A stretch of 64,000 nt of DNA from NCBI GenBank assembly GCA_041398005.1, contig JAWKVP010000002.1, positions 310,001 to 374,000 on the forward strand, read 5' to 3'. The stretch comes from JAGREO01 sp020446285. GTDB lineage: Bacteria; Pseudomonadota; Alphaproteobacteria; Geminicoccales; Geminicoccaceae. Positions 7,963-18,312 of this stretch are shown in pieces. The stretch's first letter is position 1. Each line of letters starts with the position of its first letter. A program made the position numbers and the translations under genes. The notes beneath the pieces were generated by a model, which saw nothing but the letters and a program-made list of their open reading frames with translations, was not told where the DNA came from and did not search any database.

Positions 7963-8715
7963 TCAGGTTTTTCGGAATCTCTCGCGCGTGTCGTCGGCAT
8001 GGAAGCTGTATACAGGTCTTGTCGCGGCGGCGATGGCGGCGTCCCCGGCGTCGCGCAAGCGGCCGCGTTCGGCCAGGATCGCGTGCGGGTCGGGGACCAG
8101 TCGGTGAACGTGAACGGCGAGCCATCTGGCGAGATCTGCAATCAGCGCGCGACGGCCGGATTGCCGCTGCCGCCGCTCCGCATCGCCCTCACGCAACCGG
8201 CGCTCCTCTGCCTCCTGCTCCTTGAGCTGTTGCAGCGCCGCGAGCCCCGCCCCGGTCATGCCGGCATGCCGGTCGGGCCTCGGAGCCGCCTCGCGCGGCA
8301 CACCCGAAATCCGCTGCAGAACCGTTTCAAACAGCTGCTCCAGCGGCGATCGGCCCTTCCGTGACGCGGCCCATTCCAGCCATGCGAGCCGCTCCTGACG
8401 CTGCTCTTCCGGCAACTGCGAAAGCCGCTCGCTGAGACCCGCGAACCACTCTTCCGCCATCGGCCACAACGTCGCGACCACATCGTCAGCCGCACGCATC
8501 ATCTCCTGAAAGGCGATGATGATGGGATATACCGGGTTGATACGAGCGGTTTCGTCGTTCTGTTGGGCATTCAACCGACACTCACGGCAAGCCCGCTCCT
8601 CGTCACCCAGCGCCCAGAACCAGCAGAAACGCAACAACCGCAACATCCCCCAACGCGCCACACGTCGCCGCTGCGCATCAGAAACCAGTACGGAAATGTT
8701 ACCTGCCGTATCCAT
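7963..8715 (-). CDS. Hypothetical protein, Arg/Gln-rich
   Basis: A 250-residue protein of unknown family, starting at the ATG at 8713-8715; the frame is open to 8802. The first third contains a basic helix (DAQRRRVARWGMLRLLRF) and a CRECR pair. The middle is rich in Trp and Glu. Residues about 165-200 (LKEQEAEERRLREGD) look like a short coiled coil. There is no signal peptide or transmembrane helix after the chosen start. It stands alone on the minus strand below an 890-base repeat-rich gap. The length and composition suggest a real gene, but I recognise no domain. Confidence 0.5.
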   Translation of the reverse strand: MDTAGNISVLVSDAQRRRVARWGMLRLLRFCWFWALGDEERACRECRLNAQQNDETARINPVYPIIIAFQEMMRAADDVVATLWPMAEEWFAGLSERLSQLPEEQRQERLAWLEWAASRKGRSPLEQLFETVLQRISGVPREAAPRPDRHAGMTGAGLAALQQLKEQEAEERRLREGDAERRQRQSGRRALIADLARWLAVHVHRLVPDPHAILAERGRLRDAGDAAIAAATRPVYSFHADDTRERFRKT

Positions 8716-8810
8716 ACTCGCCTTATGCGCGAGATGGAGGACAGATGCAAGGAAAAAAGTCGGAAGCGTGGGAAAATAGGGAAGAGGGAGGGAAGGAAGC
8801 AAGAGGAAGA

Positions 8811-8833
8811 CAAGGGACCGTGGCGGTCCCTTG
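8811..8833 (-). terminator. Perfect 10-bp hairpin with 3-nt loop
   Basis: CAAGGGACCG, TGG, CGGTCCCTTG. On the minus strand it is followed by a pyrimidine-rich TCTTCCTCTTGC run. It lies about 95 bases before the unknown gene and downstream of the thioesterase-cinA-ispDF direction, so it could end that transcript. The T-run is weak, so an operator role is also possible. Confidence 0.45.
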
Positions 8834-9029
8834 ACCCGGCCGTTAGTTGGCGGCGGGGCTTCCGTACGGGCGGGGGTGGATCAGGTCGCTACGGGGTGTT
8901 GGACCGGGGCAAAGCGCGGGATAGTTGCCATGTCAAAAGGACGGGCCGTCCGCCGCCGCCCTTAACCTCTCGCAAACCGGTACCGGCTATCATGCCATCC
9001 CGTGAAAACCGTGAAACGTCATGGTAAAC

Positions 9030-9077
9030 TGGGACTCCGCGCGCGCGGTCCCCGAAAACCGCGGCGGTGGAGTCCCA
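9030..9077. repeat. Long imperfect inverted repeat
   Basis: TGGGACTCC at 9030 pairs perfectly with GGAGTCCCA ending at 9077. GC-rich inner arms (GCGGT/ACCGC) extend the stem around a CCCCGAAA loop. It may be a structured RNA terminator or a remnant palindrome. No protein frame depends on it. Confidence 0.5.
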
Positions 9078-9183
9078 CTTCAGCATGTTCCAGCATGGCG
9101 TGCAGTCTGGCACGGGGTGGTTAATCTCCGGTTGACGGCGTGATGACCGGAAGCCTTTTCCCGGTCGGATGGAATGGGCGGGA

Positions 9184-9508
9184 CGATCGGGAAGTGCGGC
9201 GGGATGGGGAGATGCGGCGGGACGGGAGATGCGGCGGGACGGGAGATGCGGCGGGACGGGAGATGCGGCGGGACGGGAGATGCGGCGGGATCGGGAGATG
9301 CGGCGGGATCGGGAGATGCGGCGGGATCGGGAGATGCGGCGGGATCGGGAGATGCGGCGGGATCGGGAGATGCGGCGGGATCGGGAGATGCGGCGGGATC
9401 GGGAGATGCGGCGGGATCGGGAGATGCGGCGGGATCGGGAGATGCGGCGGGATCGGGAGATGCGGCGGGATCGGGAGATGCGGCGGGATCGGGAGATGCG
9501 GCGGGATG
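9184..9508 (+). repeat. 17/18-nt minisatellite, about 18 units
   Basis: Twelve consecutive 18-nt units (GGGATCGGGAGATGCGGC) start at 9287 and repeat every 18 nt to 9485; a thirteenth, altered unit begins at 9503. They are preceded by four 17-nt units (GGGACGGGAGATGCGGC) at 9219, 9236, 9253 and 9270, and by degenerate units from 9184. The 18-nt block is essentially identical unit to unit, which indicates recent slippage expansion. There are no spacers, so this is not a CRISPR array. The plus strand is purine-rich with regular GGG runs. Confidence 0.95.
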
Positions 9509-9604
9509 GGTCGACGGGGCCGGTTTCCCGATTGTGTCTGATCGGGGAAACGGCTCCGGGCCGAAGAGGTCTGGCAGGCGGTCGCGGTTGCCCGGATCCG
9601 GGGG

Positions 9605-10042
9605 TCAATCGCCGGCGGGTACGCCGTTCGGGTCGCCGTGGCCCCGGCGGTAGCGCCACACGCCGCTGCCATAGGCGATCTCGTTTCCGGCCTCGCTGGT
9701 GACCGACACGTCGACGAAAAAGGTGTTGCGGCCGCCGCCGCGGCGTCTGGCGGTGGCACGGATCACGCCGTCGCGCGTCTGGCCGGTGAACTGGGTGGTC
9801 AGGGAGAGGGTGAGCGCCTTGCGGACATGCCCCTCCACCGCGCAGAAGGTACCGGCATAGCCACCCGCCGTGTCGATCAGCGTGGTCAGCACGCCGCCAT
9901 GCAGGATGCCGCTGCGGTTGAGCATCTCCGGACGGATGCGGAGATCGAGGATGGCGAGATCGTTGCGCCACTCGATGATCTCGAAGCCGAGCAGGCGACC
10001 GAAGGCGCCCATCTGTCCATCCATCATCTGTCCATCCATCAT
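9605..10042 (-). CDS. PaaI-family hotdog thioesterase
   Basis: A 145-residue hotdog-fold protein with the PaaI-type NRSGILHGGVLTTLIDTAGG core, in which HGG and the downstream Asp are the usual active-site features. It probably hydrolyses an acyl-CoA or aryl-CoA. The start lies in a 15-nt direct repeat encoding MMDGQMMDGQM, which creates five in-frame ATGs (10042, 10039, 10027, 10024, 10012). GGAGG seven bases before 10042 favours the first. The start overlaps the cinA stop, so translation is coupled to cinA. The substrate is unknown. Confidence 0.85.
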   Translation of the reverse strand: MMDGQMMDGQMGAFGRLLGFEIIEWRNDLAILDLRIRPEMLNRSGILHGGVLTTLIDTAGGYAGTFCAVEGHVRKALTLSLTTQFTGQTRDGVIRATARRRGGGRNTFFVDVSVTSEAGNEIAYGSGVWRYRRGHGDPNGVPAGD

Positions 10043-10530
10043 CCGGCCGCCTCCAGCATGAGCGCCAGCGCGCGGTTGACCGCCGCCTCGCGAACGAACC
10101 GCCGGTCGCCGACAAAGCGGTGATCTTCGAAACGAATGACACCGCCGCGCCGCGCGCAGGCGAAATGAACGAGTCCCACGGGTTTCTCCTCGCTGCCACC
10201 ACCCGGACCGGCGATGCCGGTCACCGACACGGCGATGTCCGCCCGGCTGCCGGCGAGCGCACCCTCGGCCATTTCCACCGCCGTCTGCCGCGACACCGCA
10301 CCGAACGCCTCGAGCGTACCGGGCCGCACGCCCACCATCGCCACCTTCGCCTCGTTCGAATAGGTCACGAACCCCCGGTCGAGGACGGCGGAAGAACCGG
10401 CGATGTCGGTGATCGTCGCGGCGACCATGCCGCCGGTACAGGATTCCGCGACGGCCAGCCGCAGCCCCCCCGTCGCACAGGTCTCGATGAGTGCCCGCGC
10501 CAGTGCCAGGCCCGTGTCATTGCCGTTCAT
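10039..10530 (-). CDS. cinA: CinA-family nicotinamide-nucleotide amidohydrolase
   Basis: A 163-residue single-domain CinA C-terminal protein (PncC type), predicted to deamidate NMN to NaMN in pyridine nucleotide salvage. The family motifs AESCTGGMVAATITDIAGSS and SVTGIAGPGGGSEEKPVG are intact. The N-terminal CinA/COG1058 domain is absent, as is usual for this short form. It overlaps ispDF by four bases upstream and the thioesterase downstream, so the three genes form a tight operon. Confidence 0.9.
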   Translation of the reverse strand: MNGNDTGLALARALIETCATGGLRLAVAESCTGGMVAATITDIAGSSAVLDRGFVTYSNEAKVAMVGVRPGTLEAFGAVSRQTAVEMAEGALAGSRADIAVSVTGIAGPGGGSEEKPVGLVHFACARRGGVIRFEDHRFVGDRRFVREAAVNRALALMLEAAG

Positions 10531-11687
10531 CGCACCTCACGCGGCATCGCCACCGAAACGACGGCCTTGGCCATGATCCCCTCCTCGCGGCCGGTGAAAC
10601 CCAGTCTCTCCGTGGTCGTCGCCTTCACGCTCACCCGGTCGGCCGCAATTCCGAGAATGGCGGCAATGCGCCCGCGCATGGCATCGCGATGCGGGCCGAT
10701 CTTCGGCCGCTCGCAGAGGATGACCAGATCGACATGCTCGATGAACCCGCGCCTGCCGCGCAGCAGCTTCGCCGCATGTTCGAGAAACAGGTCGGATGAC
10801 GCGTCGCGCCATTGCGGGTCGCCCGGCGGGAAGTGACTGCCGATATCACCGTCGGCCATGACGCCGAAAAGCGCGTCGGTGATGGCGTGCAGTGCCACAT
10901 CGGCGTCCGAATGACCGGCAAGCCCCTTCTCATGCGGAACCCTGATGCCACCGAGCATGAGCGGCCGGCCTTCGGCGAAGGCATGGACATCGACGCCGAG
11001 CCCCGTACGCCAGGCGAGCGCGCCCGGCCCGAGCAGGCGTTCGGCACGGTCGATATCGTCATTGCGGGTGATCTTGATGTTCTCCTCCTCGCCCTCGACC
11101 GTCACGACAGGGATACCGCTCGCGGCAACGATCGCCGCATCGTCGGTATGACCGGCGCCGCCATGCCGCCTGTGCGCCGCGAGCAGCACATCGAAGCGGA
11201 AACCCTGCGGCGTCTGCGAACGGCGCACATCATCGCGGGGAATTTCACAGCGAACATCCGTGCCGTCCACCCGCTTGAGCGTATCCGCCACGGACACCAC
11301 CGGCAGGACCGCCGGATGCCGGCCAAGCCCCTCGACGACCCTTGATATGAGAGCACCGGAAACGAGCGGCCGCACACCATCATGCACCAGCACATTGGCG
11401 GGCGGATCCACAGCGAGCGCCTCGAGGCCCGCAAGCGTGCTCGCCTGACGGCAATCCCCGCCGATGACGGGGTCGGGCAGGTCGAGATCGCCGAGCGCCT
11501 GCCGGCAGGCTTCCTCCTGCCCCGCGCCGATCACCAGCCCGATCCGGTCGATTTCCGGTGCGGCGAGAAATGCCATGACCGTGCGCCGGATGACCGGCAG
11601 GCCGGCAAGGTCGACATACTGCTTGGGCCGGCCGCCGCCGAATCTCGAACCGTTGCCCGCCGCGACGATCAGGGCCGCATTGCTCAT
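10527..11687 (-). CDS. ispDF: Bifunctional IspD/IspF isoprenoid enzyme
   Basis: A 386-residue fusion for the non-mevalonate isoprenoid pathway. Residues 1-220 are 2-C-methyl-D-erythritol 4-phosphate cytidylyltransferase, with the AAGNGSRFGGGRPKQY nucleotide-binding loop. Residues about 228-386 are 2-C-methyl-D-erythritol 2,4-cyclodiphosphate synthase, with the DVHAF and GHSDADV metal-binding motifs. Fused IspDF is common in alphaproteobacteria. It is the first gene of the ispDF-cinA-thioesterase operon and is divergent from ntrB. Confidence 0.95.
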   Translation of the reverse strand: MSNAALIVAAGNGSRFGGGRPKQYVDLAGLPVIRRTVMAFLAAPEIDRIGLVIGAGQEEACRQALGDLDLPDPVIGGDCRQASTLAGLEALAVDPPANVLVHDGVRPLVSGALISRVVEGLGRHPAVLPVVSVADTLKRVDGTDVRCEIPRDDVRRSQTPQGFRFDVLLAAHRRHGGAGHTDDAAIVAASGIPVVTVEGEEENIKITRNDDIDRAERLLGPGALAWRTGLGVDVHAFAEGRPLMLGGIRVPHEKGLAGHSDADVALHAITDALFGVMADGDIGSHFPPGDPQWRDASSDLFLEHAAKLLRGRRGFIEHVDLVILCERPKIGPHRDAMRGRIAAILGIAADRVSVKATTTERLGFTGREEGIMAKAVVSVAMPREVR

Positions 11688-11734
11688 GAACGAACCGTCT
11701 CAATGGATGAAAACCCGAACCCGGCGGCAACTTA

Positions 11735-11820
11735 GTGGATCGAACCCGACATTTGAACCCTGCAGCCGACGAAACGTGGACGCGGTCATCACATTCAAAT
11801 GTCGGGATCATTTGATCCAC
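11735..11820. repeat. 86-nt inverted-repeat element (MITE-like) before ntrB
   Basis: GTGGATC at 11735 and GATCCAC ending at 11820 are complementary. Inside them CCCGACATTTGAA (11745-11757) and TTCAAATGTCGGG (11794-11806) form a perfect 13-bp inverted repeat around a 36-nt centre. The arms look like insertion-sequence ends without a transposase. It occupies the ispDF-ntrB gap, where many alphaproteobacteria carry dusB. An ATG inside the right arm (11799) is in frame with ntrB but is unlikely to be its start. Confidence 0.7.
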
Positions 11821-11960
11821 CACAAGGAATCGCCAGAACCGTTTGCGTTCAACGGGAACCGCCGATCTGCTCGACGAAATCACATGTGCACGATCCTTGT
11901 GCAGCTACAGCTTTCTGCCTAAAATTCGGTCATCCCTTTCCAGCCCGAGGCCAGCCCCGC

Positions 11961-13081
11961 TTGCTCACCGCCGTTCCCGATGCGACTGCCATTCTCGATG
12001 CCCTGCCCTCCTCGGTGCTGGTCCTCGATGCCGGCGGCTCGATCCTCTCGCTCAATCCGGCCGCCGAGCAGCTCTTTTCGGCAAGTGCCGGCCAGCTCGC
12101 CGGACGTGCGTTCGGGGATCTTCTGGCACCGCATTCGACACTGGCCGCACTCGTCCGCCAGGTCGCCCTGGAGCGCGTGTCGGTCTCGGAATACGGCTTC
12201 GCGCTGGCGCTGGCGAAGGGACGCGGCGCGGAGGTCGACGCGCATGTCCTGCCCATGGGCGAGCCGCAGGCGGACACAGGCGATGGCGATGGCGGTGCGA
12301 TCCTCGTCCTGCTGCATCGCTGCTCCATCGCCCAGCGTCTCGACCGGCATCTCGCCCACAGGGGCAGCGCACGCTCCATCGCCGCACTGGCGCAGACACT
12401 GGCGCACGAGGTCAAGAACCCGCTTTCCGGCATTCGCGGCGCCGCACAGCTGCTCGAGGGCAGCCTGAGCGAGGAGGACAAGACGCTCGTCCGGCTCATC
12501 GTCGACGAGACCGACCGGGTGGTGACGCTCATCGACGGCATGGACCCGTTCGCCGAACAGCGCCCGCTGGAACGCTCGCCGATCAACATCCACCAGGTTC
12601 TGGAGCATGTCCGGCGGATCGCCGAGAACGGCTTTGCCCGCAACATGCACATCGTCGAGGCCTACGATCCGTCATTGCCGGACATCGCCGGCGATCGCGA
12701 CCAGCTCATCCAGGTCTTCCTCAATCTGGTCAAGAACGCCGCCGAGGCGGCTCCGCGCGAAGCCGGCCGGATCACGCTCACCACCCACTACCAGCATGGA
12801 CTTCGCGTCCAGGTCGGCGGTTCGCCGGAGCGGATCGAGCTGCCGATCACCGTCGAGGTGCGGGACAATGGCGAGGGCGTGGCCGCCGACATGATCGATC
12901 ATCTCTTCGAGCCCTTCATCTCGTCCAAGCCCCGCGGGCGCGGGCTGGGCCTGTCGCTGGTTGCCAAGATCGTCAACGACCATGGCGGCATCGTCGCCTA
13001 TGCGACCGAGGATGGCGGCCCCGTCTTCCGCGTGCGGCTGCCGGCCCACAGACCCGCCGCCAGGGCCGCCGGAGACCGCCC

Positions 13082-13085
<4 letters not shown>
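11961..13085 (+). CDS. ntrB: Nitrogen regulation sensor kinase NtrB
   Basis: A cytoplasmic histidine kinase/phosphatase that controls NtrC in response to PII. From TTG at 11961 it has 374 residues: a PAS domain (about 1-110), an H-box with the phospho-accepting His in TLAHEVKNPLSGIRG, an N-box (NLVKNAAEA), and G-boxes (DNGEGV, GRGLGLSL). The frame is open back to an ATG at 11799, but that ATG lies in the inverted-repeat arm and the extra 54 residues are not family-like. TTG with GAGG a few bases upstream is preferred. It overlaps ntrC by four bases. The start is the uncertain part. Confidence 0.88.
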
Positions 13086-14524
<1,439 letters not shown>

Positions 14525-14668
14525 TATGCTCGACTAGCGTCAACAGGGAGCTGAACACAGGTTCGGGGCCTCCGGCTTTGCGGAAATATTTCCCATCAAG
14601 CTATATGTGAGCGCCCGCCGCCATGTTCAGCACACTGGACGAGTACAACAGCAATCGGACCCGCGTTC

Positions 14669-16927
14669 GTGCTTTCCGGCCTGAAGCTGAGCGAGCCCAC
14701 CTTCTGGGACCATGTCCGGCGTTTCGATCTGGAACGGCGGCTGGCGCTGATCCTGAGCGTGCTGGCGGTCGCCGCCGGCATCGCCACCTATGTGCTCATC
14801 ACCGGCACGCCGCCCTTCGGCTCCAGCATCCGCACGGTCATCGCCCTGCTCAACATCGACCTCGTGCTGCTGCTGCTGCTGAGCGTCGTGGTGGGCCGCA
14901 GGCTGGTGAAGCTGGTGCTCGAGCGGCGCAAGGGCATCGCCGGCTCGAAGCTGCACACCCGCCTCGTCGGTCTCTTCGCGGTGGTGGCGGTGGCACCGTC
15001 GATCGTCGTCTCGGTCTTTTCCGTGGTGTTCCTGAGCTCCGGCCTCGAAGCCTGGTTCAGCGACCGCATCCGCACCGCACTCGACAATTCCCTCAATGTC
15101 GCCGAAGCCTATCTCGACGAGCACAAGGAGGTCATCCGCGCCGACGCGCTGGCCATGGCCGCCGACCTCAACCGCGAGGGCGCCCTCCTGATCCGCAATG
15201 CCGCGCAGCTGCAACGGCTGGTCGAGGACCAGTCGCAGATCCGCGCACTCTCCGAGGCGGTGGTCTTCGACAGTCTCGGCAACATCCTCGCACGCAGCGG
15301 CCTCAGTTTCAGTTTCGAGATGGCGCAGGTGCCGATCGAGGCGCTGGAAAAGGCGAGCGGCGGCGAGGCGGCGGTGATCACCGACGATACCGACGACCGG
15401 GTACGCGCGCTCGTGCGTCTCGACGGCTTCGTCGATGCCTTCCTGTTCGTCGGACGCTTCGTCGATGCCGAGGTCCTGACCTTCATGCAGCGCACGCAGA
15501 CGGTGACCCAGGATTATGAACAGATGCAGAGCGAGCGCTGGGAGATCCAGCTCACCTCCGCCCTGCTGTTCGGCATCGTCGCGCTGTTGCTGCTGCTCGC
15601 CTCGGTCTGGTTCGGCCTCAGCCTCGCCGATCGCCTCGTCTGGCCCATCAGCCAGCTCATCTCCGCCGCCGACAGGGTGCGCAGCGGCGATCTGATGGCG
15701 CGGGTGCCGGAAGGCGACGACGAGGACGAGATCGCGGTGCTCAGTCGCGGCTTCAACCGCATGACGAGCCAGCTTTCGAGCCAGCGGCGGGAACTGGTCG
15801 AGGCCAACCAGCAGCTCGACGAGCGCCGCCGTTTCACCGAGGCGGTGCTCGCCGGCCTGACCGCCGGGGTGATCGGTCTCGACGCCGGACGGCGCATCCT
15901 CCTGCCCAACCGTTCCGCCGCCGAGTTCTTCGGCCGCGATTCGTTCGAGCTCGAGAACCTGCCGGTGGAGGAGGTGCTTCCGGAAGTGGCGCCGCTGTTC
16001 GAGAAGCTGCGGACGGTATCCTTCAATTCCGTCTCGCAGCAGGTCGAGGTGCGCCGCGACGAACAGCTCTTCACCCTGCTCGTGCGCCTGTCCGCGCAGA
16101 CGAGTGCCGGCGAGGTGCGCGGCTATGTGCTCACTTTCGACGACATCACCGCACTCATCAGCGCCCAGCGTCAGGCGGCATGGTCGGAGGTGGCGCGGCG
16201 CATCGCCCACGAGATCAAGAACCCGCTCACACCCATCCGCCTGTCCGCCGAGCGGCTGGATCGCAAGTACCGCAGTCAGGTGGCGGGCGAGGATCAGGAG
16301 GGTTTCGCCAATTCGATCGCGACGATCGTCAAGCAGGTGGACGCCATCGGCAGGCTGATCAGCGAATTCACCGCCTTCGCCCGGATGCCGGCCTTGGTCA
16401 TGAAGGAGGAGCGGATCGCCGATGTGGTCCGCTCGGCCGTGCTGCTGCAGCGTGCCGCCTGGCCGGCGATCCGCTTTGTGATCGAGGACGAGCTTGCCGA
16501 GGGCACGCGGATGAGCTGCGATGGCGAGAAGGTGGGACAGGCGCTGACCAACCTTCTCCTCAACGCGGTCCAGGCGCTCGGCGAGGGACGGCAGGAGGCG
16601 GGCGAGCCGATGGTGATCGCGCGCCTCTGTCACGAGGCCGGCGGACTGGCCATCGAGATCGAGGATAACGGCCCGGGTCTTCCCGCCGCCGACCGTCACC
16701 GGATCCTCGAGCCCTATGTCACGACCAAGGCCAAGGGAACCGGCTTGGGGCTTGCCATTGTCAACAAGATCATGGAGGAACACCATGGGAAGATCGAGCT
16801 GGACTCCGGCGACCATGGCGGCGCACTGGTGAGGCTTGTTTTCCCCAAGCAGCGGTTGCGCCAGGATTCGTCGGATTTTGATGACCGCGAAAGCGGTCGA
16901 GTATTGCGACTTGCATCGGACCCATGA
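14669..16927 (+). CDS. ntrY: Membrane sensor kinase NtrY
   Basis: A 752-residue sensor kinase. Several hydrophobic segments lie in the first 130 residues and another at about 288-312, flanking an extracytoplasmic region. A HAMP linker, a PAS domain (about 380-490), a HisKA with the phospho-His in RRIAHEIKNPLTPI and a HATPase domain (DNGPGL, GTGLGL) follow. The start is a GTG; the gap after ntrC is about 145 bases. It overlaps ntrX by four bases, so the NtrY/NtrX pair is translationally coupled. NtrYX is linked to nitrogen, redox and envelope responses in alphaproteobacteria. Confidence 0.95.
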   Translation: MLSGLKLSEPTFWDHVRRFDLERRLALILSVLAVAAGIATYVLITGTPPFGSSIRTVIALLNIDLVLLLLLSVVVGRRLVKLVLERRKGIAGSKLHTRLVGLFAVVAVAPSIVVSVFSVVFLSSGLEAWFSDRIRTALDNSLNVAEAYLDEHKEVIRADALAMAADLNREGALLIRNAAQLQRLVEDQSQIRALSEAVVFDSLGNILARSGLSFSFEMAQVPIEALEKASGGEAAVITDDTDDRVRALVRLDGFVDAFLFVGRFVDAEVLTFMQRTQTVTQDYEQMQSERWEIQLTSALLFGIVALLLLLASVWFGLSLADRLVWPISQLISAADRVRSGDLMARVPEGDDEDEIAVLSRGFNRMTSQLSSQRRELVEANQQLDERRRFTEAVLAGLTAGVIGLDAGRRILLPNRSAAEFFGRDSFELENLPVEEVLPEVAPLFEKLRTVSFNSVSQQVEVRRDEQLFTLLVRLSAQTSAGEVRGYVLTFDDITALISAQRQAAWSEVARRIAHEIKNPLTPIRLSAERLDRKYRSQVAGEDQEGFANSIATIVKQVDAIGRLISEFTAFARMPALVMKEERIADVVRSAVLLQRAAWPAIRFVIEDELAEGTRMSCDGEKVGQALTNLLLNAVQALGEGRQEAGEPMVIARLCHEAGGLAIEIEDNGPGLPAADRHRILEPYVTTKAKGTGLGLAIVNKIMEEHHGKIELDSGDHGGALVRLVFPKQRLRQDSSDFDDRESGRVLRLASDP

Positions 16928-18309
16928 TGAAAAAAGACATCCTGATCGTTGATGACGAGGTGGCCATCCGCGAGGTGGTATCCGCCATTCTCGAGGATGA
17001 AGGCTATGACGCCCGCCAGGCGGCGAACAGCGACGAGGCCCTGCAGGAAATGGCCAAGCGTCCGCCGGCGCTGGTCCTTCTCGACATATGGCTGGAGGGA
17101 AGCCTTCTCGATGGCGTGCAGATCCTGGAGATCGCGAGGAAGCGGTTCCCCGAGGTTCCGGCGATCATGTTCAGCGGCCACGGCACCATCGAGATGGCGG
17201 TCGACGCCATCAGGAAGGGCGCCTACGACTTCATCGAGAAGCCGTTCAAGTCGGATCGCCTGCTGGTCGCCGCCGAGCGCGCGATCGAGGCCACCCGGCT
17301 GCGCCGCGAGAACGAGGAACTCAAGCGCAAGACGCCGAAGCCGCAGCTGATCGGTTCCTCGCAGGTGGTCGGCAAGCTCCGTCAGGCGATCGAGCGCGTC
17401 GCGCCCACCAACAGCCGCATCCTCATCAGCGGCCCGCCGGGCTCGGGCAAGGAGGTGGCGTCGCACCTGATCCACGAGCGCTCGCGCCGTGCCGACGGGC
17501 CGTTCGTCGTGCTGAACACGGCAGCCCTCGCCGCCGATCGCGTCGATATCGAGCTGTTCGGCTGCGAGCCCGGCTTTCTCGGCCCCGACCAGCCGGGCGT
17601 GGTCGGCATGATGGAGCGCGCCGACGGCGGCACGCTGGTGCTCGACGAGGTCGCCGACATGCCGCTCGAGACCCAGGGCAAGATCCTCCGCGCCCTGCAG
17701 GACCGCGGCTTCGTGCGGCCCGGCGGCGACCGCCAGCGCGAGGTCGACATCCGCATCATCACCACCACCAACCGCGACCTGACCGCGGAGATGTCGGCCG
17801 GGCGGTTCCGCGAGGATCTCTATTACCGCCTCAATGTCGTGCCGCTGCAGATGGCGCCGCTTTGCGATCATCGCACCGACATTCCCGAGCTCGTCGCCTA
17901 TTTCATGGAGGAGGCGGCGCGCGAGGCGGGGCTGTCGGCGCGGGAGATCGACGAGGATGCGATGGCGGTGCTGCAGACCGCCGACTGGCCCGGCGACATC
18001 CGCCAGCTGCGCAACGCGGTGGAATGGATGCTGATCATGGCGCCCGAGGGTGAGCAGGGAACGATCGGCATCAAGGGTCTGCCGCCGGAACTGACCGACA
18101 GTGCCGCCCGGCAGATGGACCCCCGCGCCAATGGCCAGCTCGTGTCGATGCCGCTGCGCGAGGCGCGCGAGCATTTCGAGCGGGCCTATCTGCAGTCGCA
18201 GCTGCAGCGTTTCGGCGGCAACATCTCGCGTACCGCCAATTTCGTCGGCATGGAGCGCTCGGCCCTGCATCGCAAGCTCAAGACCCTCGGCCTGCACAGC
18301 GACGACTGA
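16924..18309 (+). CDS. ntrX: Response regulator NtrX
   Basis: A 461-residue regulator with a receiver (LVLLDIWLEGS, then EKPFK), an AAA+ domain (Walker A GPPGSGKE, TLVLDEVADM) and a Fis-like C-terminal helix-turn-helix (RTANFVGMERSALHRKLK). The stretch where NtrC has GAFTGA reads GCEPGFLGPDQPG, so the sigma-54 loop is missing. That is a known feature of alphaproteobacterial NtrX and argues against classical sigma-54 activation. The start overlaps the ntrY stop; trkA begins three bases after its stop. Confidence 0.95.
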   Translation: MMKKDILIVDDEVAIREVVSAILEDEGYDARQAANSDEALQEMAKRPPALVLLDIWLEGSLLDGVQILEIARKRFPEVPAIMFSGHGTIEMAVDAIRKGAYDFIEKPFKSDRLLVAAERAIEATRLRRENEELKRKTPKPQLIGSSQVVGKLRQAIERVAPTNSRILISGPPGSGKEVASHLIHERSRRADGPFVVLNTAALAADRVDIELFGCEPGFLGPDQPGVVGMMERADGGTLVLDEVADMPLETQGKILRALQDRGFVRPGGDRQREVDIRIITTTNRDLTAEMSAGRFREDLYYRLNVVPLQMAPLCDHRTDIPELVAYFMEEAAREAGLSAREIDEDAMAVLQTADWPGDIRQLRNAVEWMLIMAPEGEQGTIGIKGLPPELTDSAARQMDPRANGQLVSMPLREAREHFERAYLQSQLQRFGGNISRTANFVGMERSALHRKLKTLGLHSDD

Positions 18310-18312
18310 CCC

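Larger units (their letters stand above)
8716..9604. other. 890-base intergenic gap with hairpins and a minisatellite
   Basis: Between the thioesterase 3' end and the unknown gene at 8715. It contains the hairpin 8811-8833, the inverted repeat 9030-9077 and the 17/18-nt array 9184-9508. All frames through the array are open because the main unit length is divisible by three, which produces long low-complexity shadow frames. I do not support any protein here. Confidence 0.7.

Noticed and set aside
9184..9508. CRISPR array
   Set aside because: Units are directly adjacent with no spacers, and there are no cas genes in the window.
9121..9759. Several long low-complexity frames across the 18-nt array in all phases
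   Set aside because: Unit length divisible by three keeps every frame open; there is no ribosome site and no conserved flanking sequence.
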